A stretch of 64,000 nt of DNA. It comes from Adiantum capillus-veneris. Lineage: Eukaryota; Streptophyta; Polypodiopsida; Polypodiales; Pteridaceae. Made by a program: the position numbers and the translations under genes. The stretch covers positions 147,928,241 to 147,992,240 of the forward strand of contig CM043945.1 in assembly GCA_014529385.2 (NCBI GenBank), given 5' to 3'. How positions within the stretch are numbered: position 1 is the first letter of the stretch; each line of letters opens with the position of its first letter. Shown here one piece after another: positions 12,066 through 25,430 of this stretch. Under the pieces are notes generated by a model. It saw only the letters and a list, made by a program, of their open reading frames with translations, was not told the DNA's origin and ran no database searches.

Positions 12066-12370
12066 TGAGAGATCCTATGGCCCAGGGCCATAAGGTGTCA
12101 GTGTATAAGCTCAATGGCCATAGGTTGCTCTCTATTCTGATTTGAGATCCATTGCCTTAGGGCCATAGGGCTTCCATAGTGCAGATTTTGGTGCTCCTCT
12201 GAGGCTCCTTTCTTGGCACCCTATGGCCCTACGACCACAATGTAGCCAATTTGTCTCTCTTTCTCTATACGTTCCTTGGGAGCTTAGGTGCCCCTATGGG
12301 GCTTCTTTCTTGGCACCCTATGGCCCAAAGGCCATAGGAGGGGCTATGGTAGCTATTATATTTTTTCAAA
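12066..12370. repeat. Palindromic CCTATGGCC satellite, short block
   Basis: Several copies of the near-palindrome CCTATGGCC-n4-GGCCATAGG (e.g. 12,076 and about 12,317-12,338) abut the truncated Copia gag. Words shared with the larger arrays include TTGGCACCCTATGGCCC. No gene. Confidence 0.8.
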
Positions 12371-13989
<1,619 letters not shown>

Positions 13990-13990
<1 letters not shown>

Positions 13991-15290
13991 CCTAAGGCCA
14001 CATAGTGTAAATATACTCATCATGAAATACCTATATAGCACCCTATGGCCCAACGGCCATAGGATGTACATCTATCCACCATGAAACACCTATTGCTCTA
14101 GCACCCTATGGCCCCAAGGCCATAGGGTGTACATGTACCCACCACAAAACACCAATAACTAGCATCCTATGGCCCAAAGGACATAGCATGTACATGTACC
14201 TATGCCACAAAACACCGATTGCTAGCACCCTATGGCATAAATTCCATAGCATGTACATATACCTGACACGAAAAACCTATTGCTAGCACACCCTATGGCC
14301 CAAAGGCCATAGCATGTACATGTACCTGTCACGAAACACCTATTGCTAGCACCCTATGTCCCCAAGGCCTTAGGATGTACATCCACCAGCCATGAAATAC
14401 CTATTGCTAGCACCCTATGTCCCCAACATATACCCTCCACAAAACACCTATTGCTAGCACCCTATGGCCCCAAGGCCATAGGATGTACATATACCCTCTT
14501 TGAAACACTTGTAGCTAACACCCTATGGCCCCAAGGCCCGATGTACATATACTTGCCGTCAAACACCTATAGCTATCACCCTATGGCCCCAAGGCCATAG
14601 GATGTGAATTTACCCGCGCCATGAAACATCTAGGTCCATGTACATCTATCTTACACGAAACACCTACAGCTACATCTATCCGCCATGAAACTAGCACCCT
14701 TTGGCCCAAAGGCTATAGGATGTACATATCCCCACCATGAAACACCTATGGCTAGCACCCTATGTGGCCCAAAGGCCATAGCATGTACATGTACTTGCCA
14801 CAAAACACCTATTGCTAGCACCCTATGGCCCCAAGGCCATAGGATGTACATATAGTCATTACAAATATCTACATACGACATCCTATGGCCATAGGTTGTA
14901 TGCATATTCATCACAAAACATCCACGTCTAGCACCATAAGTTTATAAGTCCATAGGATATATACATACTCATGAAACACCAACATAGGATATATACATAC
15001 TCATCATCATGAAACACCAACATATAGCATCCTATGGCCCTGGGGCATAGGATGTATACATATTTATCTCAAAATACCTACATAGAATCCTGTGGCCCTA
15101 AGGACATAGGATGTATCATGAAACACCTACATATAGTACCCTATGGCCCTAAGTCCATAGGATGTATCATGAAACACCTACATATAGTACCCTATTGTCC
15201 TAAGGGCATAGGATGTGTCATGGAACCCCTACATATATACATCCTATGACCCCAATGCCATAGGATGTATATATACTCATCATGAAAACG
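13990..15290. repeat. ~61-bp tandem satellite array with a palindromic core
   Basis: About twenty degenerate units recur every 58-65 bp (e.g. core at 14,041, 14,101, 14,161, 14,226, 14,288). A unit reads roughly CACCCTATGGCCC, GGCCATAGG, ATGTACATATACC, ATGAAACACCTATTGCTAG. The core has 9-bp complementary arms around four bases. One frame reads PYGPKAIGC repeatedly, which explains apparent ORFs here. Unit order decays toward 15,300. Confidence 0.9.
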
Positions 15291-15659
15291 ATATATGTGT
15301 ACTCGTCGTGAGGTGATCTTGAGGAGTCTATATGTACTCTTCATGAAACACATACGAAAGTCAACCTATGTCCCTTATCCCATAAGTTGTTCCTTTGTGA
15401 TGCTTCTTGGTCTTAAATGTATCCTTCCATGCATCTACATAGACCTCTTTGGCTACGTGGGAATCTTCTCACACCTAGATATAGAACCCTTTGCCCCTAG
15501 GGCCATAGAATGCACACAAGGTTCTTTGAGTTTCTTCTTCAGTGACATAAACAACAAAGCAACCTATTGCCATAAATAAGATTGGCAATGTCAAATTACA
15601 TGTAAATTTCTAGATACTTGTGTTGGTTTGTTTAACAAATATTTGTGTGAACCTTCTTG

Positions 15660-16740
15660 TAGGTATGGTTTATAAAAACGGTGATAGAGTGTGCATGTTT
15701 GTAACCACACAAAAGGTTTCCATTGGGAGTGTATGTGAAGTAGAACCAAATGCATATTGTTCTAGCATGCTTATTGGGAAAGGCAACGTATCAATGTCAG
15801 TTTATTTTTGTTTTGAAAAGAAAGCATTCAACAATGGATGCATTGACAATGGGAGATGTTTTTCACAGTATTGTGAAATGGAGTATAGGGTTGTTGTAGC
15901 ATATGAATGAGACAAGGGGTTCATATGCATGATGCTGACAAACCAATGGGATCATTGGAGCACAATATGATGGAATGAGCTACGTACAAGGAGGTTTTGA
16001 AGGATAAGAGTGTTCAACTGTGAGATGAAATCAAAACACATGTAGTAGCCGAATGGGTTGTCATGTATGTCTGTCCATTTGAATCCATAAACTTTGGTGA
16101 GCTAGGTGAAGATAACATTGGTATTGGTATTAAAACATCCTATGCTGGTGAGGCTACTATTTCTACTGAATCTAATGTACGTACCATCAATCTAGTATAT
16201 TGGTCTATCAACAAAGTGGGAATTATGGATGGAACAGAATTGTTACAGTATGAGGATTCACATGCTATGGATGAGTTGCAAGATACATCCATAGTTTCCA
16301 CTTTGTCTATCAACAGATGGAAAAGAATTGTTACAGTATGAGGATTTACATGCTATGGATAAGCTGCAAGATACATGCATTGAATCAGCTCATTTGTTAG
16401 AGCCTATTTCAAAAACCAAAAGTATTGCTTTATAAATAGGAAGCCAAAAATATTTGTGAAACCCTCTAAGAAATCCAACCAAGCATCCTTACCATCTGTC
16501 TAGATCATTTCAACCATAGATTGCTGCTTCAGAAGGTGTTGTCAATATGCCAATCGCGGTAAGGTCATGTATATATGCAATGAATTCTGGGGACAAAGTT
16601 TGCAAAATAGAACCAACAATGTATACGATACAATATTGACTGCTTGAAGTGAGAACAAAACAATCTGCTATGTATTTTCTCTTAATGGCAATAAGGTTTG
16701 TAGTAGATCTTGGTACAAAATGAATGGCATTCCAAAAAAC
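15660..16740 (+). pseudogene. Decayed N-terminal part of a transposase-like gene
   Basis: The plus strand reads YKNGDRVCMFVTTQKVSIGS and VCEVEPNAYCSSMLIGKGNV in a 96-codon frame, then a mosaic of frames with many stops. A second related motif, SGDKVCKIEPTM, occurs near 16,590, suggesting an internal duplication. Such D-R-V-C and P-N/T-x-Y words occur in plant transposon proteins near a DUF8039-type region; this link is from memory and weak. It precedes the transposase-like catalytic region at 17.15-18.02 kb on the same strand. Confidence 0.35.
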
Positions 16741-17147
16741 TTCTTTTTATCATTAACATGAACATTTTGAGAATGGGGTTCGACGCTCAGTCCATGGTAA
16801 TGATGGTTTTACAAGAAAAGGAAGAGACCATACAAAAATGGGAAGGACATTGATACACTCTTTTGTTGAGAAAAACTCAGAGAGAATAACACATAAGAGT
16901 AGAACTATGGAAGATGGTACTACGGAAACCTTGCTTGCAATACTGAACATGTACAAGTAGATAGAAATTTTACATGATGTCAATAAAATGATCGAGAGTA
17001 TGAGTCTCAAGCCAATGTCTAGAACTACATTCAATAGGGTTTGCAATACAGAGTTTGCTAATGTGAGCTTGTAAAAAACAAGTGAGTTCTCCAAATGTGT
17101 TATGTGTAGTCAAATAAAGTCTCAACTAGAGTCAACAGAATGATGAA

Positions 17148-18060
17148 TTGATTGTACGTTTGAAGTATGAACATAGAATTCACATGATGCAACAACAAAT
17201 TTGTAGGAATAAGTACTACACATGGCGTAAGTCCTCGCAAATTGAAAAGGATAAGTATTTATGCATTATACATGATAAAATGGATAAAAAAAAGACAGCA
17301 ATACCTAGATTGCATGTGAACTCAAAAATACTATGTGAGTGCATGTCAACGACATGTATCATTAACCTGTATGATAACACATGGACATGGTCATGGGATG
17401 TATGGTCATTTCTTGCATACTAATGGTCTATGGCCTTCAAATCCCAATGCTACAACTGGTTCCCTTATATTATGCTTACAAAATTTGGAAAGAACAAATA
17501 ACCACGGACTAGGAGATTTATGCCATGATGGTATTCCACACAACAATGTAACATTATTCAATGCATTGAACTCAAGGACGACTCTCAACCACCAAAACCG
17601 GATGAGGCAAGAGCATGAGAGGAATGCATCAACAATAACGCCACTATTGGCCATTGAAGATGTAATGAAGAGATTGCTAACTTGCAATCATACTCCTCTC
17701 AATGTGTTGTGGATACCATGTCCACTCCCATGTTTCCAAAATTGCATGAGAATCTTTTGCTATAGCTAGATAATTGTGAAGGAGAGAATAAGAATCAAAA
17801 TTTATTTGCATACTTATCCTTGCTAGTAGCAAAAGGTGTTTTCAGAACCATGCATTGGGGATTCTTAATGGTGGCTCATACACATGAGGACATAGATGCA
17901 ATGTTTAGCAGGTTCTCAAAGAGATTGCAAACAGGAATGACATTCACTTTTCCACATTTGATGGAACATTTTCAAAAATGTGAGAGCTCAGCTCCAAGGG
18001 GTGGAAGACCTGCATAAGCAATTAAAATCCCACCTAATGTTGTGGAGAAAGCACAAGCTA
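17148..18060 (+). pseudogene. Transposase-like (DUF7869-type) domain, frameshifted
   Basis: Three plus-strand frames join in order. The first (17,148 onward) has CRNKYYTWRKSSQ and YLCIIHDKMDKKKTAIPRL. The second (17,335-17,769) has MITHGHGHGMYGHFLHTNGL. The third (from about 17,770) has LQLDNCEGENKNQN and FLMVAHTHEDIDAMFSRFSK. The DKMD, QLDNxxxENKN and GHTHEDIDxxF signatures are those of the RNase-H-like DUF7869 family, widespread in repeat-rich plant genomes and probably transposon-derived. The acidic residues in these motifs are intact, but at least two frameshifts and a stop make it a pseudogene. No terminal repeats were found. Confidence 0.6.
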
Positions 18061-18299
18061 GCTTAATAGGAGAAATTGAATAGCATTTCATTTTTTTTCT
18101 TGTTATCCCTGTTTATGTATGAAAATAAAATTTTGGATGTGACAAAAAAAGGTTTTTCTCAACACCACCATTTTCTTGAGAATCTATATCTTTGTCTAAT
18201 GTAACACAAGTACTCAACAAAAAAACTTATCTATAACAATCCCAAATTAAATGAAATTTTCTCAAATCAAATGAGAAATAGGAATCCATAGGCATTGAA

Positions 18300-18910
18300 A
18301 TCAGTCCCAAAGTTGTGGGATTTTCCCAAAGAGTGTTTTATGTTATGGACAAAGGTTTTCTAGCTACATTCAAATATTTATGTCATGCTTGTTATTGGTC
18401 GGTTATGAAAAATGATGTTAATCAGTATGTTTTATCTTGTTTGATTTGCCAAAAGATAAAATCTACCATTAAAATCCTCTTCGTATTGCTAAAAAACATT
18501 AGAATCATATTTCATAGGATTTTGTAACTGGTTTTTCACTCATTGTTCACAAGCATGATATGATTTGGATTGTCATTGGATAGTTTTTCTAAAAAAGCAT
18601 ATTTCATACCCTACAAGAAGGCTCTTAGGGCACATCAAGCTACACTTCTATTTTTAAAAATTGTCTTTCGGCATCACGGTTTACCGAAGGCGACAATATC
18701 AGATTGAGATTCCAAATTTTGTTGCTCTTTTTCAACTACAATTTTTAAGAACCTGAGTGCTATACTTGATTTGAATTTTGTATTTCATCCCGAGTCAGAC
18801 AGTCAAACCGAAGTAACTAAACAGACAATAATTGATTGCATTCTCAACCAAAGAAATGAATTGATTACGTACATATTTTATAGTTTGCTTATAGCAATAC
18901 CACTTTCTAA
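18300..18910 (+). pseudogene. Ty3/Gypsy integrase remnant
   Basis: The 70-codon frame at 18,315-18,527 carries the zinc-binding H2C2 domain, with HACYWSVMKNDVNQYVLSCL and ending CQKIKS. Downstream, in broken frames, come DFVTGFSLIVHKHDMIWIVI, FFRHHGLPKAT-like words, and NFVFHPESDSQTEVTKQTII from 18,771 (HPESDSQTE is the integrase E-motif). Several stops and two or more frame changes. The fragment ends at about 18,910, where an LTR-like promoter region begins. Confidence 0.75.
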
Positions 18911-18984
18911 TTGTAGCTGGTGGAACCTACCCCGCAGGATAGCCTATACAGGAATTGGCTCAGCAAGTCACTTGACAAAATTAC

Positions 18985-19105
18985 CAGTAAAATTACCAGG
19001 CCTTATATGATAGTGCAACCAATCATATAGGGCCTGGTAATTACTAGTAATTACCAGGATAGTGCAACCAATCAGACACCAGTACATGATGCTATAAATA
19101 GGATC
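18985..19105 (+). promoter_or_regulatory. LTR-type promoter with palindromes, CAAT and TATA motifs
   Basis: A 19-bp inverted repeat (18,992-19,010 and 19,023-19,041, one mismatch) overlaps a perfect 24-bp palindrome with half-site CTGGTAATTACT (19,034-19,057). GATAGTGCAACCAATCA occurs twice (19,009 and 19,059). GCTATAAATAGG follows at 19,091. A TATA box 30-35 bp from an LTR R region would be typical. Confidence 0.5.
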
Positions 19106-19464
19106 CAATACTTCCATTTTTATGGGTTTATTGAGTTGGTTGTCAATCGATCTATCGATAAATTGGAACTCTTGTTTCTCTTGTAACTAGTCGGTAAATG
19201 CTTTATAGAGCTTATGAGTACTAAATATTGTATAGATTGTACTTCCAAACTTTATACTTTTGAACCAGTTTATGAATCTAAATCTTTAATTCTATTTGTA
19301 GCAGTTCATGTTACCTGAAGTCTTTCATTTCAGTTGAGTTGTCTGTCTGACTTTTTCATCTGATCTACTCAAGTCTGATTCTGTTGATCTAATCTAACTT
19401 GACATTTGGCTTCCAAATCTGAAATTCTAACCCATGAATAGATGTTAATTGACCAAATCACTCC

Positions 19465-19810
19465 ATTTTGGTGTTCATGGTGGTGAGTTAAAACTCTTGA
19501 AAAGAAAAAGTCTTCTACTTAGAATTCAGAGTCAATCAGCTATTTGCAATGCCTCCTTTCTTTCCAATACAAGGAAGAAGAGCTACTATAGTGTTTACTG
19601 AAGATGAGGAACATATCAACACAATAGTCGAGAAATAAGAGTAGGGATTTGATAAACAACCATGCCTTTAGAGTGAAGAAATGGATATAAATTCAGGGAG
19701 GAGGGAGTGAGGAACATTGAGTCTCTCAAAACTCATCACATTGAAGAAGAAAACATTCAGAGAAGACTGAGAGATGCTCTCATTTTCGTGGATATTGAAA
19801 TTTAGATGGG
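19465..19810 (+). pseudogene. Decayed PBS and gag start of a Gypsy (Tat-like) element
   Basis: TTTTGGTGTTCATGGTGG at about 19,470 follows an LTR-like end and resembles Tat-type primer sites with C-to-T decay. From 19,549 the plus strand reads MPPFFPIQGRRATIVFTEDE and then stops. Later words (GYKFREEGVRNIE) appear in other frames. Low certainty. Confidence 0.3.
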
Positions 19811-21890
19811 AAAGGGAAAGTGAAAGTTTATATTGATGTGAATGATGCCAATAGGCATAGTAAGCGAGCAAGAAAAAACCTTTGGCTAAGGTATAACAGC
19901 CAATTTTTGTAAAACCTAAAAGAGCTTTTTTGGATAATAAGCATACGACGTTTTTGTAATACTCTAGGTACTCTCCTTCATTTTCAAGATCATAACTCCC
20001 TCGTAGATTATCCACCATTTGATGTGTTGTCTACTTCATCACGTTCACAGGTGAAACCTCTTTGCGACATTGTAAGTCTCTCGTGATAAACTTTGTTTTT
20101 GGTGTATCTAACCTCCTTATTAATCTGCTCATAACTAAAAATTTACATAATGAAATTGCATTTTATGCATAGAATGGTTGCTAGGGCATCATTTGCTAAG
20201 CTCTAGGATACATTCATGGCCAAAAATAGTTAGGTCAAATCTGCCTTGTAGATAATAATCGCAATTTGGCAAGTTCTAGAAAGGGGATTTGAGGACATAG
20301 GTATATGTCTTTGGTTATTATCTAGTTGCCTACAAGTTTGGTCTCAATTGGACCTTGTTTGTTTAGTGAATCAACAAGAATTTCTTACGGGTGTTGTAGT
20401 TAGCGATTGCTATCTGACCTGCACTTGAGTGTAGCTTCAAGTAGTAGAGATTGAGTGTGTGTGTTTTTCAAGAGCATGACAACCTCTTGGAGCCTTTATT
20501 CACTAGTCGAGTCAACTCAGTCCCACAATGTGACATTTATGTAGGTAGTTTTTAGTGTCTCTACAATAAGATAGCGAGGCATGGCAGCTAGCAGCGAGCT
20601 CACATTTTGGTGTTGTTGTCGGGGACGAGGTGACCTAAACTAGGGAAAAATCCCATTGCTCAATTGTATTTTTTGAAACTTCCTCTAGAATGGCCTAGAG
20701 TACAAAAACCAACTCTTAGAAACCGCACAATTGAGTTGTGCCTACTTCAGCTGTGTAGAGGTGCCTTGGGATTAATTGTACTCGTCAAGGACCTTTAGGT
20801 TTAGATTAGGCATTTTTGAGTGGTTGATAGCTTAAACTATGTTAGAGTCTGGGGATTGATACTCACTTCAAAAAGAAAAACAAGAAAAAAACCAGTGTTG
20901 GTATACACTTCCACTACCATTTGTTGAGTTGATTAGAAATACATAAGTAGACATTGAGGAGGATTTCTCACCTATCTCACCCTTTTAATTGTCATCAGTG
21001 AAGTGTTTTACAAAATTTCAAAGTTTTCAGGTATGAAACTCATGAGGTGAGTTGGAAAGACCAAAAACAACATTTTTAATCACCAAAAATCTATAACAAC
21101 TTGTTAAGTCAAAAATCAGTTTTCAAGAAAAATTTCAAAAATTTGGCTGAGAGATAGTAGCAATTATTATCTCCTACTGTAAAATGTCATTTTTTGGAAT
21201 TTCTTTTAATAGGATTGGGTCTAGAGTAGTAATAGAGTACTTGGGAAAAGCTTCAAGTAATTTGGATAACATCTAACTTGTTTGACTACTTGAAATGCAT
21301 CTAAAATTGCCAGACATAGAGACTATTGCAAGATTGAGCCAAATTTGTTTATAAATTCTAAAACCTCATTCAAAGCTTCTTGAACATACACTTAACCATT
21401 GTTGGGTCTCTTGCTGGCCAGAGAGCTCATTTTTAACATTTTTTGGTTCACAAGGTTAATAGACACCTCATACATGTAAGTTAGAAAGTTTGAAGTCATT
21501 TGGACATTATTTCCTTCTTGAAATTATTTTTTTTGAAATTGAAAGTTACAAACTGGTCCTTTGGTTGGGTACATTGGCAGGATTGAATTTGAAAATTTTG
21601 ACAAAGATTCCTTGTATATACTTGTAGATTAATAGACTGATTGATTCACCTTTGGTCAAGATCAAGCTTGAGCGACAACCAACTTGGAGATACGACTGAA
21701 ATAGGTTGGTATTAGTGCTAAAGTCCAGGTATTCCTTTTCATTGAGTATTTTGAGTCTTTATCTACCTTGATCAGAACGTGTCATAGCAAATCAGGGTTG
21801 TAATTGCAAAAAATTGAGAGTAGAGTGTCTACTAAGGAGAGCGTAAATCAAGGGAAATTGTTAGAGACCATAATGGAAGAAATGCTTGAT
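19811..21890. other. No gene recognised; one Athila-like PBS relic
   Basis: TTTTGGTGTTGTTGTCGGGGACGA begins at about 20,610. Its core TGGTGTTGTTGTCGGGGA differs from the Athila-type primer site only by C-to-T changes, so the preceding few hundred bp may be an old LTR. No coding structure was found in the remainder. Confidence 0.35.
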
Positions 21891-21892
21891 GC

Positions 21893-22066
21893 TTACTCTT
21901 GCTCGAGTGCCAAGTTGTCTTCCTTTTCTACTCAATCGGAGATGAGAACCTCTCCCAGGTTCAAACACATACTAAAACTTACTCCGGCTCAAGTTCCAAG
22001 ATGTCTTTCTTTTCTACTCAATCAGGGATGGGAACCTCTCCCAGGTTCAAACATATATTGACACAT
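21893..22066. repeat. Tandem duplication, ~86-bp unit
   Basis: Two copies share TTTCTACTCAATC and AACCTCTCCCAGGTTCAAAC, beginning near 21,893 and 21,980. The 85-codon plus-strand frame across it simply repeats the same peptide and is not a convincing gene. Confidence 0.7.
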
Positions 22067-22249
22067 ACTGAACTTCTTGAAGACTAACACGCATGTGTCT
22101 CAAATTTATCTCAACCCTAATGAAGAGTATGTGGTTAGAGTTGATGACCACACAATCAAATTTGAGGAAGAGGTTAGAGCCAACAAATAGGGTACCTTCT
22201 AAATGGAACAAAATGGAATGCAACACAATTTCTCATTGCAGGTATTCTT

Positions 22250-22795
22250 GAAATACACATCACAACATAGAGGAACCTTTGGCTTCACATCACCTTGGAT
22301 CCAATCTCACTCAAACTCTCTAGCTTCCATTCCTTATGATTTGCAACCTTAACTACATCCTCAAATGTCTTTAGTCTTTTAAGCTCAACCTTCAAACTCA
22401 AATTAACCCTCAACTTTTGCATAAACATACACCTCTTAGGCATAAGAGGAGGAACATCATTACCCAAAGCAACACACCACCTCTTTCACATATCACTAAG
22501 CTGCTTCAAAAAGCTATCTACACTCTGGTTTTCACCCTATACAAGCCCTTCAATGGGGTGCCATAATAATCTTGGTCCTCTACCTACTTATACTTCTCAA
22601 GAAAATCCTTCTTTAATGCATGAAAAGTCACTATCTATCAAGGTCAAGATGATTTCAACCAAGACTCATACTCATCATAATATGTCCTTGCATCCTCTTT
22701 CAAGAAAAATAAAAAAATCGAATTCATCATCGTCCTCACCTACATGACCATAGAACCTTGGAAGCTCTACCATCATAGCCATTGAAGCTATCAAT
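22250..22795 (-). pseudogene. Gypsy-type gag remnant
   Basis: The minus strand starts MAMMVELPRFYGHVGEDDDE at about 22,792, a gag-like N-terminus with an F-x-G and acidic run. It passes through broken frames (FFLKEDARTYYDEYESWLKS) and ends in a 60-codon frame with LKRLKTFEDVVKVANHKEWK (22,285-22,467). A sequence like TTTTGGTGCCTACCATCA upstream (about 22,838-22,820) could be its primer site. Multiple stops. Confidence 0.5.
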
Positions 22796-22978
22796 TGAAG
22801 ACCAATTCAAGAAGATCCTTGATGGTAGGCACCAAAACAATGTTGGGAAAACAAGCGCAAGGGGAACCTCTATAACAATGTTTCCCAATAGCACTCAAGA
22901 AACAAGATTAGTACCACATATGGTGTCAAAAGTACTCCAACAAAACCACAACTCAAAGAAAAGTGATCCCTTGGGAAT

Positions 22979-23649
22979 TTACATTGCACATTCCTCGGCA
23001 ACAGATTTTAGTAGTACATCTCCAACCATAGTTCCTTGTTGGTGGTTTTGGGTTGGGGGTTTGAGTATTATCCTTGTTTGGTTTTTCTTGTCTGGGTCTG
23101 CTCCATGGACCATAATATCCATCAGTGGCACGTCTGGGTGGTACCCAATGCGGTATAGGCAAAGTGTTATCTTTAAAAGAAGGGGACTCATCAGCTCTTG
23201 CAAAAGTCCAAAAGGAATCGTTGTTGTGGGGTAAGGACTGATGGAATAGAAACCAAGGGAGAACTCACCATAGAAGTGGTCTTGGGTTGGGGGTTTGAGT
23301 ATTATCCTTGCTTCGTTTTTCTTGTCCGGGTCTGCTTCATGGCGTAGGCTTATAAAAATATCCATCAGTGGCACGCCTGGGTGGTACCCAATGTGGTATA
23401 GGCAAAGTGTTATCTTTAAAATAAGGGGACTCATCAGCTTGCAAAAGTCCAAAAGGACTTGCTTTTGTGGGGGTAAGGACTGGTGGAATAGAAACCAGGG
23501 GAGCACTCACCATAGAATTCAAACAAGACTCTCTTTGGTATCCCTGAACTTCAAAGGTTACCCTCCATTGGACGGCTAGGTTGGTAGCTTCAAAAGCCTC
23601 CCCCACAACCCTAGCTCGTGCATATGCATCCTCAAGTTTCATTTATACG
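22979..23649 (-). pseudogene. C-terminal half of a gag split by the hAT element
   Basis: The minus strand from 23,642 reads MKLEDAYARARVVGEAFEA and then a proline-rich linker. This continues, across the hAT insertion, the gag piece at 31,383-31,576 (RLSDPELHYSLFGR). Within it, about 235 bp are duplicated in tandem (23,045-23,271 and 23,284-23,512). Both copies encode LPIPHWVPPRRATDGY. Several frame breaks. Confidence 0.6.
23045..23512. repeat. Tandem duplication (~237-bp unit) inside gag linker
   Basis: Both copies contain GGGTTTGAGTATTATCCTTG, ATCCATCAGTGGCACG, TGGTACCCAATG and GGCAAAGTGTTATCTTTAAA. They differ by small indels. Confidence 0.85.
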
Positions 23650-23984
23650 CCCGTATAACAAAAATTATATGTATAAAACATCAATATACGTTGTATTTCC
23701 GAATAATTACCGAATGACCGTATAAAACCATTTTTGATCGAGATATTTTTCGATCAAAAACTATTTCGATCGAAAAATATCTCGATCGAAAAACTGTATA
23801 TATATATATATAATCGTTGCCGTATTCGATCGAAAAGCATTGTGGACTTTTTTGGAGTTTGGAGAGCTTGGAGCTTCTGAGAGTTTGGCAGATAGCGACA
23901 GCGTCTTCGGTTTACAACAGTTTTCAGGTATATTTTTTAAATTTTCAGTAAATACTAACTTTTTTTTTGTGTTGTGCTAGACTT

Positions 23985-24262
23985 GTGTGGTGCAGTAGTT
24001 TCGGCTCTCACCACAAAGTTGGCTTGTAGGTCGTAGGCCACTTCGTGGTGTGTAGCCATATGGCTCACTCCAGAGGTGTGTAGAATATAGTTTCCTTTCC
24101 CGTGGTGTGTAGTTATATAACTCACTCCAGGGAAGGCTTAGGGTAACTTTAGATTCTCACTCGTATGGTGTAGTAGTATATCTCTCACCATAGAGATGAG
24201 TTAGGATTAGAGGTCGACTCGTGGAGTGTACTAGGCATGATGCTACACCTCTCACTTCAGAG
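23985..24262. repeat. Left subterminal hairpin repeats (five copies)
   Basis: Five imperfect units, spaced 56-60 bp, start at about 23,985, 24,041, 24,101, 24,161 and 24,220. Each has the form GTGGTGTAGTAG-n-CTCTCACC (e.g. GGTGTAGTAGTATATCTCTC at 24,168), able to form a short stem. The right end carries the reverse complement form. Such subterminal arrays are typical transposase-binding regions of hAT elements. Confidence 0.6.
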
Positions 24263-24858
24263 TGGCCTATAAAATTTACAATCTTAAAGTAAATCATTAT
24301 TGATTATTCTACATAGAAGCACAAAGATTAACGTTCGTCATTTTAAGAGTGTAGAGATGCATACTTTATATCCTCTTCATCTTAATGCGACTTTCGTTAT
24401 TTTTGTGCTTCTATTTCTGTAGTAACATCATTGTTCATCAACAGATGACTTGGTGTTACTCTGAACGTAGATATATACAACAATTGATTTACATTTGAGA
24501 TTGTTGAGCTGTTTGTTGATGGTTTTGTTGTGCGTTCCACACACTCCATTAGAAATAGCTTATAAAATTTACAATTTTAGATTAAGTCTTTCTGTCATAT
24601 GTGTTACATAGAAACACAATCGTTACCACTCGTTATATTAAGAGTGAAGAGATGCATATTTTCATACCCTCTTCATCTTAATGTGACATACTGGTTACTT
24701 GTGTGTTTCATATTCCAAAAGAACATCATTTTTCATCATTAAATGACTTGGTGTTGTTTTGGACGTAAACACATACGATAGGTAACTTACATATGCAATT
24801 GTTAATTTATCCGTTGATAGTTGTGTTGTGAGTTCCACACACTTTATCAGGGATTAGA
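24262..24858. repeat. Two ~300-bp tandem copies with nested inverted repeats
   Basis: Copy 1 (about 24,265-24,558) and copy 2 (about 24,559-24,855) share TATAAAATTTACAAT, AGAGATGCATA, CTCTTCATCTTAATG, AAATGACTTGGTGTT-like words and GTTCCACACAC. In copy 1, GAAGCACAAA is answered by TTTGTGCTTC about 80 bp later, with an inner stem CATTTTAAGA / TCTTAATG. Confidence 0.7.
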
Positions 24859-25043
24859 TTGATAAAAACTATCAATCTATTTTACAACAGCATCCAGGAC
24901 TTGTGCTGAGAATATCTCACACTAGCTGAGTTGTTCACATGTACGATTTTCCAACCCGTTAGATGTAATTTCTTTCATCATCTCACACTTCTGCACATAG
25001 CAGGGTCCAGTTCTTGTGCTGAGAGCATCTCACACTCCTGGCC

Positions 25044-25186
<143 letters not shown>

Positions 25187-25430
25187 ATTTTCATGGTCGA
25201 TTCGCACAATGTTTTTTGTAATCATAAGATTTTCTCTTTAATTTGCAATAATTTAATATTGTTTAATAAATTTGAATCATCATTTAATATATATAGGGTT
25301 AACACTCATTATATGATAACTATGTTACTATGGTGTACAATCTTTTCGTAAGATTCTTAATTTATAATTTTGTCATACAGATACGGCAGACACGAAGCTA
25401 GCAAAACATCAATGAAAGTTCGTCTCCAAC

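Noticed and set aside
14343-14600. 85-codon frame with repeated PYGPKAIGC
   Set aside because: It follows the ~61-bp satellite unit exactly; codon pattern is a by-product of the repeat.
19668-20018. 116-codon minus-strand frame
   Set aside because: No motif; the plus strand there carries gag-like words after a primer-site relic, so this is probably a shadow.
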